Assembly: GCA_021802205.1 (NCBI GenBank)
Contig: JAKAAT010000002.1
Coordinates: forward strand, 1-61,334
DNA from: Thermoplasmata archaeon
GTDB taxonomy: Archaea; Thermoplasmatota; Thermoplasmata; Thermoplasmatales; Thermoplasmataceae
Direction: 5' to 3'
Length of the DNA: 61,334 nt
Made by a program: the position numbers and the translations under genes. Below the pieces are notes generated by a model. That model was not told the origin of the DNA. It ran no database searches and was given only the letters and a program-made list of their open reading frames with translations. Within the stretch, counting starts at the first letter, position 1; each line of letters opens with the position of its first letter. Shown piece after piece: positions 17,189 through 26,904 of the stretch.

Positions 17189-17600
17189 AAAGGAACCGTT
17201 ACTACTTTACATTGACGATAAGTATAGAAATAAAGAAAATTCTTTACTGCACAGTCCTGACAGCATTTTTACTAGATTGGGTAACAAACTGGGCAATAAA
17301 GATCTGTTTATGCTTGCGTTGATGACGGGCTTTAAAGAAAACATCAGATATGAAATTAAAAAGAGAGCAGATTTTGATTTGAGAACAGCGTATCTAAACA
17401 ACAATGAAAAGGCTTTAATTAAAGTTATTGCAATTAAAACAACAGGGGATTTGAATATTATTTCAAGTCCAGTAAAATATTATAGTATAGCAGAAGAATA
17501 TGTAAACGGTGGTATCGAAATACTTTATGATAGTATGCTTGGTAAAAATTATGATAGTTACATTAAAAACCTTGAAAATGAATTAAGACAAGTGCCATGA
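17181..17600 (+). CDS. Last gene of the helicase/DndD-like operon, unknown function
   Basis: 139 residues, starting at TTG 17181 (strong Shine-Dalgarno at 17168-17175) inside the end of the ATPase gene. Contains LGNKLGNKDLFMLALMTGFKENIR (about 32-55) and a mixed helix/strand C-terminus. The first motif looks like a small helical DNA-binding or partner domain; a relation to DndE-like proteins is imaginable but not shown. No nuclease motif is visible, leaving the effector activity of the operon unexplained. Confidence 0.7.
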   Translation: MNEKEPLLLYIDDKYRNKENSLLHSPDSIFTRLGNKLGNKDLFMLALMTGFKENIRYEIKKRADFDLRTAYLNNNEKALIKVIAIKTTGDLNIISSPVKYYSIAEEYVNGGIEILYDSMLGKNYDSYIKNLENELRQVP

Positions 17601-17733
17601 AATCGTTATTATTATCTATCAAAACTATAGGGAAACTTAACTCACAATTTACTCCAAATTTATTATATATCTTTAAAGTTGCATATATTCGTTTAAATAA
17701 AAAATCTTATATTTAATTTCAAGTTGTAATTTT

Positions 17734-19770
17734 ATGAATTCTTCAGACAGTAATAGGAATAAGGAGGATATGATCAAAATCTATTCTACTATGGTAAAGA
17801 GCAGAAAATATGAGGAGAAACTGCGTGATGCATATCTTGCTGATAAGAAGCCGCTTTTCAGCATAGCAGCGGGAAAGATTCCGGGAGAAATGCACCTTTC
17901 TGCAGGGCAGGAACCATCTGCAGCCTGGATGTCCGTACTGCTCAGGGATGATGACTTTGTATATAGTACACACAGGCCACATCACACCGCAATAGCAAAA
18001 GGCGTTGACCTCAACAGAATGACGGCAGAGATAATGGGTAGGGAAGGAGGATTGAGCAAGGGAAAGGGAGGACATATGCATATTTTTGATAATAAAGTGC
18101 ATTTTGCCTGTGCAGGAATTGTAGGTTCATCATTTCCACCTGCTGTTGGCGCAGCCCTTGCATTCAAGCTTGATGGAAAGGATAGCATTGCAGTGGCTTT
18201 CGGCGGTGACGGTTCATTGAACCAGGGTATGTTCATGGAATCGCTCAACCTTGCATCGCTGTGGAAACTTCCCGTTATATTTGTAATCGAAAACAATGAC
18301 TGGGCAATATCTGTAGAAACTAAAGATTCAACTCCACTGGAAAACGATGCCATCCGTGCAAATGGATTCGGGCTCCCCGGAGTGCATATAGCTGACAACG
18401 ACCCGGTAAAAATGTATGAGGCAGCTGCAGAGGCTGTTGAACGTGCCAGAACAGGCAATGGCCCAACACTTATAAGTATAGATACTTACAGGTACTACGG
18501 GCATTTTGAAGGAGACCCGGAAGTTTACAGGCCAAAAAATCAGGTAAAGGAGCTTATGGAAAAGGACCCTATAAAACTCATGAAGGCAGATCTGATCAAA
18601 AATGGCATCCTGTCCGGGGATGAGGATGAAAGAATCAATAATTCAGCCATGGAGGAAATATCACAGGCATTTGCATTTGCCGAAAACAGTACTGTACCTG
18701 ATGGAAAGGAAGCCTCGGAGGATGTCTATGCTCCGGTAAATTATGCAATAGATGCAGTGAGCAGAGGGAGAAAACTACCCATGTACGTTGCCATATCTGA
18801 AGCAATATCCCAGGAAATGGAAAAGGATCAGGACGTTCTATATATGGGTGAGGATGTGGCAAAATATGGTGGAATATTCGGTGCCACCACCGGATTGCTG
18901 TCAAAGTTTGGACCAGATAGAATCAGGGATACACCAATAAGCGAATCGGCATTCATAGGTTCTGCTTCAGGACTTGCAGCAGCAGGCAAGCGTCCCATAG
19001 TTGAACTGATGTTCTCAGATTTTGTGGGCGTAACACTTGATCCAATAATGAACCAGATAGCGAAGAACCATTATATGTCCGGTGGCACAGTAAATATGCC
19101 CGTGGTAATAACCATGGCTGTAGGCGGAGGATACGGGGATGCGGCACAGCACTCACAGACTCTGTATGCACTGTTCGGTCATCTTCCCGGATTAAAGGTT
19201 GTGGCTCCTTCCAACAGTTACGATGCCAAGGGTCTAATGATATCTGCAATTAAGGATAATAACCCGGTTATATACATGTTCCATAAGGGCTTGCTCGGTC
19301 TTCCATGGATGCCATATCCACAGTCAACTGTAGTGGAGGTTCCAGAAGAAGAGTATACAGTATCTATAGGAAAGGCAAAAGTTGTACTGGAAGGGAAAGA
19401 TATAACAATAGTGGCAGTAGGATCCACTGTTCATATGGCTACGGAGGCGGCGCAGATACTCAAGGCAGAGGGAATCAGCGCAGAAGTAATAGATTTAAGG
19501 ACAATAAAGCCGCTGGATACTGAAACTGTTATGGCGTCCGTTTTAAAAACAGGTGCCCTCCTTGCTGTTGATGAGGACTACGGTTCATTCGGCACAGCAT
19601 CTGAAATTATTTCAAAAGTAAGCCAAGGAATTTTCAGTAAATTGAAAACCGCACCTGTAAGCCTTACCTCGCCTGACACACCGGTTCCATACAGCCAGGG
19701 GATGGAAAAATACTCGCTTCCTGATAAAGACAAAATCATTAATACTGTAAGGGAGATGCTCAAGAGATGA
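17734..19770 (+). CDS. 2-oxoacid dehydrogenase E1, alpha and beta subunits fused
   Basis: 678 residues. The alpha half (1 to about 340) has the thiamine-diphosphate motif GDGSLNQG...IENN (about 156-188). The beta half starts near 347 (PMYVAISEAISQEMEKDQDVLYMGEDV) and ends with SPDTPVPYSQGMEKYSLPD. Two-gene E1 is the norm in archaea such as Thermoplasma; a fusion is less usual. It decarboxylates a 2-oxoacid (pyruvate, acetoin or branched-chain oxoacid) and passes the acyl group to a lipoyl domain. Overlaps the lipoyl gene by 4 nt. Confidence 0.92.
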   Translation: MNSSDSNRNKEDMIKIYSTMVKSRKYEEKLRDAYLADKKPLFSIAAGKIPGEMHLSAGQEPSAAWMSVLLRDDDFVYSTHRPHHTAIAKGVDLNRMTAEIMGREGGLSKGKGGHMHIFDNKVHFACAGIVGSSFPPAVGAALAFKLDGKDSIAVAFGGDGSLNQGMFMESLNLASLWKLPVIFVIENNDWAISVETKDSTPLENDAIRANGFGLPGVHIADNDPVKMYEAAAEAVERARTGNGPTLISIDTYRYYGHFEGDPEVYRPKNQVKELMEKDPIKLMKADLIKNGILSGDEDERINNSAMEEISQAFAFAENSTVPDGKEASEDVYAPVNYAIDAVSRGRKLPMYVAISEAISQEMEKDQDVLYMGEDVAKYGGIFGATTGLLSKFGPDRIRDTPISESAFIGSASGLAAAGKRPIVELMFSDFVGVTLDPIMNQIAKNHYMSGGTVNMPVVITMAVGGGYGDAAQHSQTLYALFGHLPGLKVVAPSNSYDAKGLMISAIKDNNPVIYMFHKGLLGLPWMPYPQSTVVEVPEEEYTVSIGKAKVVLEGKDITIVAVGSTVHMATEAAQILKAEGISAEVIDLRTIKPLDTETVMASVLKTGALLAVDEDYGSFGTASEIISKVSQGIFSKLKTAPVSLTSPDTPVPYSQGMEKYSLPDKDKIINTVREMLKR

Positions 19771-20009
19771 TTATAAAAGTACCGGAACTCTGGAAGGTGG
19801 AAGATCTGGGAAAGGCTATTGTGACGCAGTGGTATGTTGCTCCCGGAGATAAAATCAAGGAGGATATGCCTGTATGCCAGATAATGGCTGCCAAAGTTAC
19901 AATAGAAGTCAACATCCCGGTAAAGGGAACTGTAGTTAAATTGCTTCAGGAGGTCAATAATGAAATCTCTCCGGGAGATGATCTTCTTGAAGTTAATGAG
20001 GAAAAATAA
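19767..20009 (+). CDS. Stand-alone lipoyl-carrier domain
   Basis: 80 residues: just the biotinyl/lipoyl fold, with the modified lysine in MAAKVTIEV (K43). The ATG overlaps the E1 stop (ATGA) and GGGAGAT lies about 8 nt upstream. Normal E2 proteins continue into an E1/E3-binding domain and an acyltransferase core; both are absent here, and no acyltransferase or dihydrolipoamide dehydrogenase gene is near. It would act as the mobile acyl carrier for the fused E1, with the transferase supplied from elsewhere or not used. Confidence 0.88.
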   Translation: MIIKVPELWKVEDLGKAIVTQWYVAPGDKIKEDMPVCQIMAAKVTIEVNIPVKGTVVKLLQEVNNEISPGDDLLEVNEEK

Positions 20010-20113
20010 TACTTTATAATTTATTATTAAATTTGTGAGCAATAATTTTATAATACATTCAGTCGGCATATTTTTCAATAAAATTATTAACTGCCAAATT
20101 ATACAAATCTATA

Positions 20114-23100
20114 ATGCTGGAAAAAGGGATTTATGAGGAATTGGTAAATTTATGGCTCAAGGGGGAAATTGAAAACTATAAGAGTTATAAAATTTCAACT
20201 GATAGGATTGACTCTGATAGCTCCTCAAGACTTCTATCTATTTATATGGCAGAGAAACTGGAAAAGGCACTGAATTATATGAAGGATAACAATGCAAATC
20301 TTTCATTGAGGGTGAAATTTGTCAATGAGCTGCTTGAAACAATAAACTCCCGTTCAGGGGTCAAGGAATGCAATGAAATTATAGACCCCCCGGAAATGCT
20401 GCTATCAGTTGGTGAAAATTTTTACACCGGTGAAAATCCGGTTCCCAGACCTGCAACATCCATAGCATACAGTTCATTATTTACCGGTTCAATCGCAGAG
20501 CCCAGGCTTTATTCTGAGCTTAAACTGGAAATATTAACATCTGATTCCATAGACATGCTGGTTTCTTTTATAAAGTGGAGCGGGCTTCGGTTAATCTGGA
20601 ATGAATTGAAATCGTTCACTGAAAGGGGAGGGAAACTTAGGGTCATAACAACAACATACATGGGTGCAACTGATATAAAATCAGTAGAGGAATTAAATAA
20701 ACTAGTCAATACAGAAATAAAAATATCATACGATACAAAAAACACAAGGCTCCACGCTAAAACATATATTTTCAGGAGGAAAACAGGATACTCCACCGCC
20801 TATGTTGGATCCTCAAATCTGTCAAACGCCGCAATCTCAGGAGGTTTGGAGTGGAATGTCAAGGTGGCAGGAAAGGACATGCCAGAGATGCTGGGTAAAA
20901 TCCAGGAAACATTCAATACATACTGGCATTCCGACAGTTTCACTGAATACACTGAAAATCAATCTGATGAACTGATGAAAGCATTAAATAAGGAAATAAA
21001 GAGGAATCAGGAATCAGAATATATATTTGACATAAAGCCATATGATTACCAGTCAAAAATACTGGATGAACTGGATGCAGACAGAAAGCTCAGGGGAAAT
21101 TGCAGAAACCTTGTAGTTTCTGCAACAGGGACAGGGAAAACGATAATATCGGCATTTGATTACGCCAGGTTTGCCCGATCCCATTTCGGAAAGAACCGAT
21201 TATTGTTTATTGCACACAGGGAGGAAATCCTCAGGCAGAGCCTACAGTGCTTCAGGAGTGTACTCAGGGACTATAATTTCGGTGAACTGTATACGGGCAA
21301 TAATAGGCCGGCGTCCATGGAACATTTATTCATGTCGGTCCAGACCTTTAATTCCATATGGCCGGATCTTAAACTGGATAAGCATTATTATGATTTCATA
21401 GTTATAGATGAATTCCACCATGCACCTGCAAAATCATACCAGCCACTGTTGAAATATTTTGAACCTGAGATACTATTAGGCCTGACTGCAACGCCTGAGA
21501 GGATGGATGGAAAGGACATACTGAAATATTTCAATAACCACATTACTTCGGAAATCAGACTGCCGGAAGCAATTGACCGGGGAATTTTGAGTCCCTTCCA
21601 GTATTTCTGTGTAACCGATTCAGTGGATTTAGATTCTGTATCATGGAAGAATGGCAAATATGACCCAGGCGAACTGGAAAGGCTGTATACAGCCAGTGGG
21701 AATATGTCAGAAGAGCGGGCCAACCTGATTATTAATGCCACAGAGAGATATCTCTCAAATATTAATGACCTGAAAGGGCTCGGTTTCTGTGTTTCTGTTG
21801 CCCATGCTGAATACATGGCTTATTATTTCAATAAAAATGGTATAAGTGCAATCTACCTAACAGGAAATTCATCCCGGGAGGAAAGAAATAGTGCCCATGC
21901 TAAACTGAGAAACGGAGATATAAAGATAATTTTTGCTGTTGACATATACAATGAGGGAGTTGACATTCCTGAAATAAACACAATTCTGTTTATAAGGCCC
22001 ACTGAAAGCCTGACAGTTTTCGTACAGCAGCTAGGCCGTGGTCTGAGATTATCTGAAGGGAAGGAATGCCTTACTGTACTTGATTTCGTCGGAAGGTCCA
22101 ATGCAAAATATAATTTTGCCGCAAAATTCATTTCACTCATGCGTCACCGTGCAATTTCCATAAAAGATGAAATCACATCAGGATTTATAGACCTCCCCAG
22201 AGGATGTTATATTGAACTGGAAAGAAAGGCACAGGATTATATTCTAGAAAATATTAAAAAATCCTATTCATCCAGAAATGGCCTGGTTTCAAGAATAAAG
22301 GAGTTTATCCAAAACTCAGGCATGCCAATAACAATGCAAAATTTTCTGGAATTTTACCACATCAATGCCGGGGATGTGTATATCCGAAACAATTTCTCCA
22401 GATTGTGCGTTTTAGCAGGGATAAGGGAAGATTTCCATGAGGACATTGAGGAAACTATTACAAAGGCAATGAAAAGAATATGCCAGATAAATTCATATTC
22501 TTGGCTCAAAACAATCCTAGAAAAACTCATGATTCCTGATACTGTTTCTAAGGAAAGCCTCTCCCATGAAGAAATCAAAATGGCCGATATGTTTTATTTC
22601 ACAATCTGGAATGTACCTATAAATCAATCAGGTTTCTCTGACACTCTTGAGGCCCTGAATTCTCTTAAAAAATATCCGGTTCTATATGGGGAATTAATGG
22701 AACTTCTTGATTATCTGTTATCAAAAATTGATTTTGTTGAAGGTATGCCATCAAAGGAATCAATACTCCCTCTGAGATTATATAGCTCATATTCTAAAAA
22801 TCAGGTACTGGCTGCAATGGGCATTGCCGATCCCGGTTCGGTTCGTGAGGGAGTCAAGTACATTCCCGAAAAACATATGGATGTCCTGTTTGTAACACTG
22901 AATAAATCTGAAAAATACTATTCTTCAACAACGATGTACAACGATTATGCCATTGATCAAAGAATGTTTCACTGGGAGACTCAGAGTACAGTTTCCCCTT
23001 CGTCTCCAACAGCCAGAAGATATTACGGTTCTCCAGGTAACGGGAATACAGTTCTGCTATTCATAAGGGAATTCAGGGAGAACCTTCTGGGTGCATCTCC

Positions 23101-23230
23101 GTATATATTTATGGGAAGCGTTAGCCATAAAAGCCACAGCGGGGGCAATCCGGTGAGCATAATCTGGGAAATAGAAAGACCGGTACCTAAAAGGTATCTG
23201 GAAACCATGAATAATATGCTTCCGGCATAA
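20114..23230 (+). CDS. PLD-nuclease / SF2 helicase / DUF3427 protein
   Basis: 1038 residues. Residues about 120-280 form a phospholipase-D type nuclease half (LHAKTY near 213, GSSNLS near 235). Then come SF2 helicase motifs: ATGTGKT (about 336-342), DEFHH (about 432-436), GLTATPERMD and QQLGRGLR. The C-terminus has the DUF3427 signature (MFHWETQSTVSPSSPTARRY near 955-975). This multidomain family is found in defence islands and is thought to act on foreign DNA; its mechanism is not settled. It stands alone between metabolic genes with its own upstream AT-rich region. Confidence 0.9.
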   Translation: MLEKGIYEELVNLWLKGEIENYKSYKISTDRIDSDSSSRLLSIYMAEKLEKALNYMKDNNANLSLRVKFVNELLETINSRSGVKECNEIIDPPEMLLSVGENFYTGENPVPRPATSIAYSSLFTGSIAEPRLYSELKLEILTSDSIDMLVSFIKWSGLRLIWNELKSFTERGGKLRVITTTYMGATDIKSVEELNKLVNTEIKISYDTKNTRLHAKTYIFRRKTGYSTAYVGSSNLSNAAISGGLEWNVKVAGKDMPEMLGKIQETFNTYWHSDSFTEYTENQSDELMKALNKEIKRNQESEYIFDIKPYDYQSKILDELDADRKLRGNCRNLVVSATGTGKTIISAFDYARFARSHFGKNRLLFIAHREEILRQSLQCFRSVLRDYNFGELYTGNNRPASMEHLFMSVQTFNSIWPDLKLDKHYYDFIVIDEFHHAPAKSYQPLLKYFEPEILLGLTATPERMDGKDILKYFNNHITSEIRLPEAIDRGILSPFQYFCVTDSVDLDSVSWKNGKYDPGELERLYTASGNMSEERANLIINATERYLSNINDLKGLGFCVSVAHAEYMAYYFNKNGISAIYLTGNSSREERNSAHAKLRNGDIKIIFAVDIYNEGVDIPEINTILFIRPTESLTVFVQQLGRGLRLSEGKECLTVLDFVGRSNAKYNFAAKFISLMRHRAISIKDEITSGFIDLPRGCYIELERKAQDYILENIKKSYSSRNGLVSRIKEFIQNSGMPITMQNFLEFYHINAGDVYIRNNFSRLCVLAGIREDFHEDIEETITKAMKRICQINSYSWLKTILEKLMIPDTVSKESLSHEEIKMADMFYFTIWNVPINQSGFSDTLEALNSLKKYPVLYGELMELLDYLLSKIDFVEGMPSKESILPLRLYSSYSKNQVLAAMGIADPGSVREGVKYIPEKHMDVLFVTLNKSEKYYSSTTMYNDYAIDQRMFHWETQSTVSPSSPTARRYYGSPGNGNTVLLFIREFRENLLGASPYIFMGSVSHKSHSGGNPVSIIWEIERPVPKRYLETMNNMLPA

Positions 23231-23369
23231 TATTTTATAATATTTGAAATATTACAATCTATAACCATATATGGAATTATGTAAAGATAAATTTAAAATT
23301 TTGTGCAGGAATGCAAACAGGTTGATGGATCTAATTTATATGAAATGCGAATAATAAAAATAGAGATCT

Positions 23370-24758
23370 TTATTCACCGTCTTTTATTGTTGCTTTACTC
23401 TTTGTAACAAGTGCTATAATTATTCCCGAAATTATTACGGGAATAATTAAATAAATGCCGATGTCAAATGGGTATCCAGGAAATGGTATTATGCTCCCAT
23501 ATATAGCAAATATGTAAATCACACTGGCCACAAGTGGTATGAATATCATTAATGAAAGATCTGTAACCTTTGTTTTTAATTTCAATTTTCCCCATACTGG
23601 AAGAGAAATGTTTGAAATTATATGCACTATGTATAAAGATATTCCATTCATTGTAGTCAAAATGGTAGCCGCCGTAAATGGACCAAATAATATTCCTGCT
23701 ATTATCGCCACTGCTAATGAAATAGGCATTTCAAAGGCAATAATTTTTTTTGGAGAACCGTATTTTGTGTGGGTTTCTGACCAAGAATATGGAAATATCA
23801 TTCTATCCCTTGCCATTGCATAACCTACCCTGCTGAAAGCATTTCCCTGAGCAATTGATTCAGAAATAAAACTGTTCAGAGTTATCAGTATGAATATCAC
23901 CATTCCAATCAATCCGAGATATTTTTCTACTACTATGAATCCAGGATTGCTGGTTGTTGCAAAAGAACCCATATCATTGATCCCCCAGCCTACAACAAGA
24001 GCATAAGAACTGAATGCGTAGACAACAAAGGATAAAACTACCGCTATTAATATAGCCTTTGGAATATTCTTTTTAGGCTCATGAGTTTCTTCAGAGATTG
24101 TTATCATTGAACCGAGACCTACATATCCTAATATTGCGAACACTGTAGCTAGACCAATAGCACTGAATGAATGCCCGGTTGCTGTGAATGGCAGGACAGA
24201 GTTTGCAGGTCCCACTTTTATTATGATTATTAAAGACATCAGTATCAAGAACGTTATTTCAATGATTGATCCTATTGTAGTGTAATAAAGGGATGGTTTT
24301 AGCCCTCTGTAAAGAAACACAAACATTATGGTGAATGGAATAAAGATCAATGGAAGCCATCCATACGTATATCCTGAAAGGACGGGAATCAGCGGCCATA
24401 ATATACCAGCAAAGAATAACATCACGAATCCGCTCACGGCCCCCAGAAGATTGAAAAGGTATAACCATCCAGAGAAAACACCCATGCGCTTACCGAGGCC
24501 AGCCTCCACAAAAGCATAATATCCCCCTGCATGGCTTATCCGTTGAGAAAATCTATAATTCATGTACATTGCACATGCAACACCCAGTACCGCAATCATA
24601 TAAGTTAATGGAACAGAGGGTCCAACTACAGCCGCTTCTACCACAAAGAAGGATGCTGCTGTTGCAGCTGGGCCAACAAATGCCATACCCTGAAATACTG
24701 CGGACCATAAACCGCCACTCCTTGCTTTCAGCTCATTGTTAAATGTTTTATCTCCCAT
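23370..24758 (-). CDS. APC-superfamily amino acid/polyamine permease
   Basis: About 462 residues with 12 membrane helices and the APC core pattern (MAFVGPAATAASFFVVEAAV in helix 1, GYVGLGSMITISEETHEPKKNIPKAI after helix 6). ATG 24758 is preferred: GGTGAT lies 4 nt before it; upstream GTG/ATG codons overlap the HisD-like gene. Same operon as the HisD-like dehydrogenase, so the transported amino compound may be its substrate or precursor. Confidence 0.88.
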   Translation of the reverse strand: MGDKTFNNELKARSGGLWSAVFQGMAFVGPAATAASFFVVEAAVVGPSVPLTYMIAVLGVACAMYMNYRFSQRISHAGGYYAFVEAGLGKRMGVFSGWLYLFNLLGAVSGFVMLFFAGILWPLIPVLSGYTYGWLPLIFIPFTIMFVFLYRGLKPSLYYTTIGSIIEITFLILMSLIIIIKVGPANSVLPFTATGHSFSAIGLATVFAILGYVGLGSMITISEETHEPKKNIPKAILIAVVLSFVVYAFSSYALVVGWGINDMGSFATTSNPGFIVVEKYLGLIGMVIFILITLNSFISESIAQGNAFSRVGYAMARDRMIFPYSWSETHTKYGSPKKIIAFEMPISLAVAIIAGILFGPFTAATILTTMNGISLYIVHIISNISLPVWGKLKLKTKVTDLSLMIFIPLVASVIYIFAIYGSIIPFPGYPFDIGIYLIIPVIISGIIIALVTKSKATIKDGE

Positions 24759-26046
24759 TAACATCACCTTTTACATAGTTATCCCTGAATCTCAATTCCG
24801 CTGCTCTGGCCTTGGCCCCGAATCCCTCATAATCACTCTGTATCTTTACCCTATGTGCCAGCATATCCCTTACACCGTCGTCGGTAACCTTAGAATATGT
24901 TAAAATCTTTAAGAAGTTCCCAACGCTTAATCCACCTGAATATTTAGCAGCTCCCGATGTTGGAAGGGTATGATTGGGCCCTAAAAGCTTATCACTGAAC
25001 ACCGCAGGTACACCATGGTCTAAAAATACAGAACCGTAATTTATCAAATTAGCAAATGCGAAATCTGAGTTTTCTGCATTTAAATGTAGTTCAAGGTGTT
25101 CGGCAGCATAATTGTTTGTATAGTCTACTGCCTCTTTCATAGTGTCGCATAATGCAATTATTCCATGGTTTAGCCACGATTTTTTTAAAATTTCTTTTGT
25201 TGATAGCTTATTTATGTATGCATCCATTTTGTCGTAAATGCTGTGGGCAAGCTCTGATGATATGGTTACCAGGCAGCAACGAGCTGAAGGATCATGTTCA
25301 GCCTGAGATAACAGATCTGCCATAACTTCTTCCTCTATAGCAGTTTCATCGGCAAGTACCAGTATTTCACTTGGACCGGCTAACAGATCTATTCCAACTT
25401 TTCCAAAAACTTCCTTCTTTGCCTCATTGACGTAGGCATTTCCAGGTCCTGCAATCTTATTTACAGGTTTAACTGTTTCCGTTCCATAAGCCATAGCAGC
25501 AATAGCCTGCGCACCGCCAATTGTGTAAACCTCAGTTGCCCCGGATTTTATTATCCCGTAAAGTGTAGCAGGATTTGGCCTGTTTTCACCTGGTGGTGTA
25601 CAGGCAATTATCCTCTTGCAGCCTGCAACTCTGGCCGGAATTATGGTCATAGGGGGAGTTGAAAGGAGAGGGTATCTACCTCCCGGGATATAAACTCCCA
25701 CATTTTCTATTGGTAATATTTTTTGGCCAAGTATCGTTTTACCATTATCGGTTACAAATTCCATATTTCTATACATTGAAAATTGAAATTTTGCAAATGA
25801 CTCTATTCTCTTTATATTCGTATCTATGATTTCTTTAATTTTGTCAGGCACCTGTGATATTATCCTTTCTATTGCACTATCTTCCATCCTGAAGTCAGTA
25901 ATATTAACTTTATCGAATTGGCTTTCATATTCTCGTAAAGCAATATCTCCTTCAGATTTCACCCTCTCTATTATATCACTGACTGTCTTCACCACATCTA
26001 TGGTTTCATATTTCTCTACGATTTCGGATTTCAGTTCCCGTATCAT
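24748..26046 (-). CDS. hisD: Histidinol dehydrogenase family protein
   Basis: 432 residues with all HisD catalytic residues by motif: metal ligands Q248 and H251 (LLSQAEHD), D352 (SDKLLGPNH) and H398 (AHRVKIQ), and the acid/base pair E316-H317 (AAEHLEL). The usual reaction is two-step NAD-dependent oxidation of histidinol to histidine. No other his gene is nearby, and it is coupled to an APC permease and next to a divergent Lrp regulator. The same fold also serves dihydroxypropanesulfonate oxidation (HpsN), so the substrate may be different. Family firm, role open. Confidence 0.85.
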   Translation of the reverse strand: MIRELKSEIVEKYETIDVVKTVSDIIERVKSEGDIALREYESQFDKVNITDFRMEDSAIERIISQVPDKIKEIIDTNIKRIESFAKFQFSMYRNMEFVTDNGKTILGQKILPIENVGVYIPGGRYPLLSTPPMTIIPARVAGCKRIIACTPPGENRPNPATLYGIIKSGATEVYTIGGAQAIAAMAYGTETVKPVNKIAGPGNAYVNEAKKEVFGKVGIDLLAGPSEILVLADETAIEEEVMADLLSQAEHDPSARCCLVTISSELAHSIYDKMDAYINKLSTKEILKKSWLNHGIIALCDTMKEAVDYTNNYAAEHLELHLNAENSDFAFANLINYGSVFLDHGVPAVFSDKLLGPNHTLPTSGAAKYSGGLSVGNFLKILTYSKVTDDGVRDMLAHRVKIQSDYEGFGAKARAAELRFRDNYVKGDVNGR

Positions 26047-26059
26047 ACTTACACCTGAT

Positions 26060-26098
26060 TAAATATATATTATCAGTATTATATAAACCTGTAATACT
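26060..26098. promoter_or_regulatory. HisD promoter TATA with adjacent dyad
   Basis: On the minus strand a TATA-like AATATATATTTAAT (26060-26073) sits about 20-25 nt before the HisD start. Just behind it AGTATTA (26075-26081) and TAATACT (26092-26098) form a perfect 7-bp inverted repeat with 10 bp between. The neighbouring Lrp-type protein is the obvious candidate ligand. Confidence 0.5.
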
Positions 26099-26200
26099 AT
26101 TGCTTTGAATAAGTTATTTTTGCCAATTAATTTCTAATTACCACTATTTTTAAGAAATATATTTCAGGTATCTTTATATTTAACTATCTATTATTAATTT

Positions 26201-26704
26201 ATGAATAAAGATGAGCCCTTAGATATATACGACCTGAGAATTTTAAATAGTATAATTCAAAATCCAGAAATGAGACTAACAGATATCGGTAAATATGCAT
26301 TAATGGCTTCTGCACCTTCCATTAGTAAACGAAAGAAAAAGCTATATGATTCTGGAATTATAAAGAGCTTGGTTCCTATTTTAGATTATGAACTGTTGGG
26401 ATTTAAATATCCAGTGATTATACTGGTTAAGGCAAAATTTGGAAAAAATTATATTACAGAACTCGGAGAGAAATTATCAAACCTTCCCGGAGCAATATGG
26501 GTATATAATATCAGTGGCGATATCGATTTTATTGTATATGCAGTCTATAGGGATAGAACAGAATACCTAAAGGTTCTGGATATTATAACAGAATACGATA
26601 AAATAGAGAGGACAGATACACGCCAGCTTCATAGGATTATAAAGGATACAAATTTTCAAACATTAGTTGATACAATGGTTAAATATAAAAATGAATTCAG
26701 GTGA
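26201..26704 (+). CDS. Lrp/AsnC family transcriptional regulator
   Basis: 167 residues. N-terminal helix-turn-helix (YDLRILNSIIQNPEMRLTDIGKYALMASAPSISKRKKKL, about 9-48), then the RAM/AsnC ligand-binding alpha-beta domain with the typical GAIWVYNISGDIDFIVYAVYRD stretch. Octameric amino-acid sensing regulators of this type commonly control transport and catabolism. Divergent from the HisD-like/APC operon and probably its regulator. ATG 26201 has TATA-like TTTATATTTAAC about 27 nt upstream. Confidence 0.88.
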   Translation: MNKDEPLDIYDLRILNSIIQNPEMRLTDIGKYALMASAPSISKRKKKLYDSGIIKSLVPILDYELLGFKYPVIILVKAKFGKNYITELGEKLSNLPGAIWVYNISGDIDFIVYAVYRDRTEYLKVLDIITEYDKIERTDTRQLHRIIKDTNFQTLVDTMVKYKNEFR

Positions 26705-26904
26705 TTTGTTGATAGCGTCAGATATGTTTAGAATTTTATAAAATTAATAGTATTTTCCTATGGTTATTTTAAACTATATATGTATAAATGATGGATTATT
26801 AGAAATTTCAGAAGAAAATATCATGTGAATTGAGTTTATCTTACAACGTCGAATCAAAATTTGTTCATAGACATCTTAATATAAGCATAAAGATTTCATT
26901 TCTT

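Noticed and set aside
13675-17600. Calling the operon a DNA phosphorothioation (Dnd) system
   Set aside because: Only a DndD-like ATPase is present; there is no DndB, DndC or recognisable DndE, so the name would mislead.
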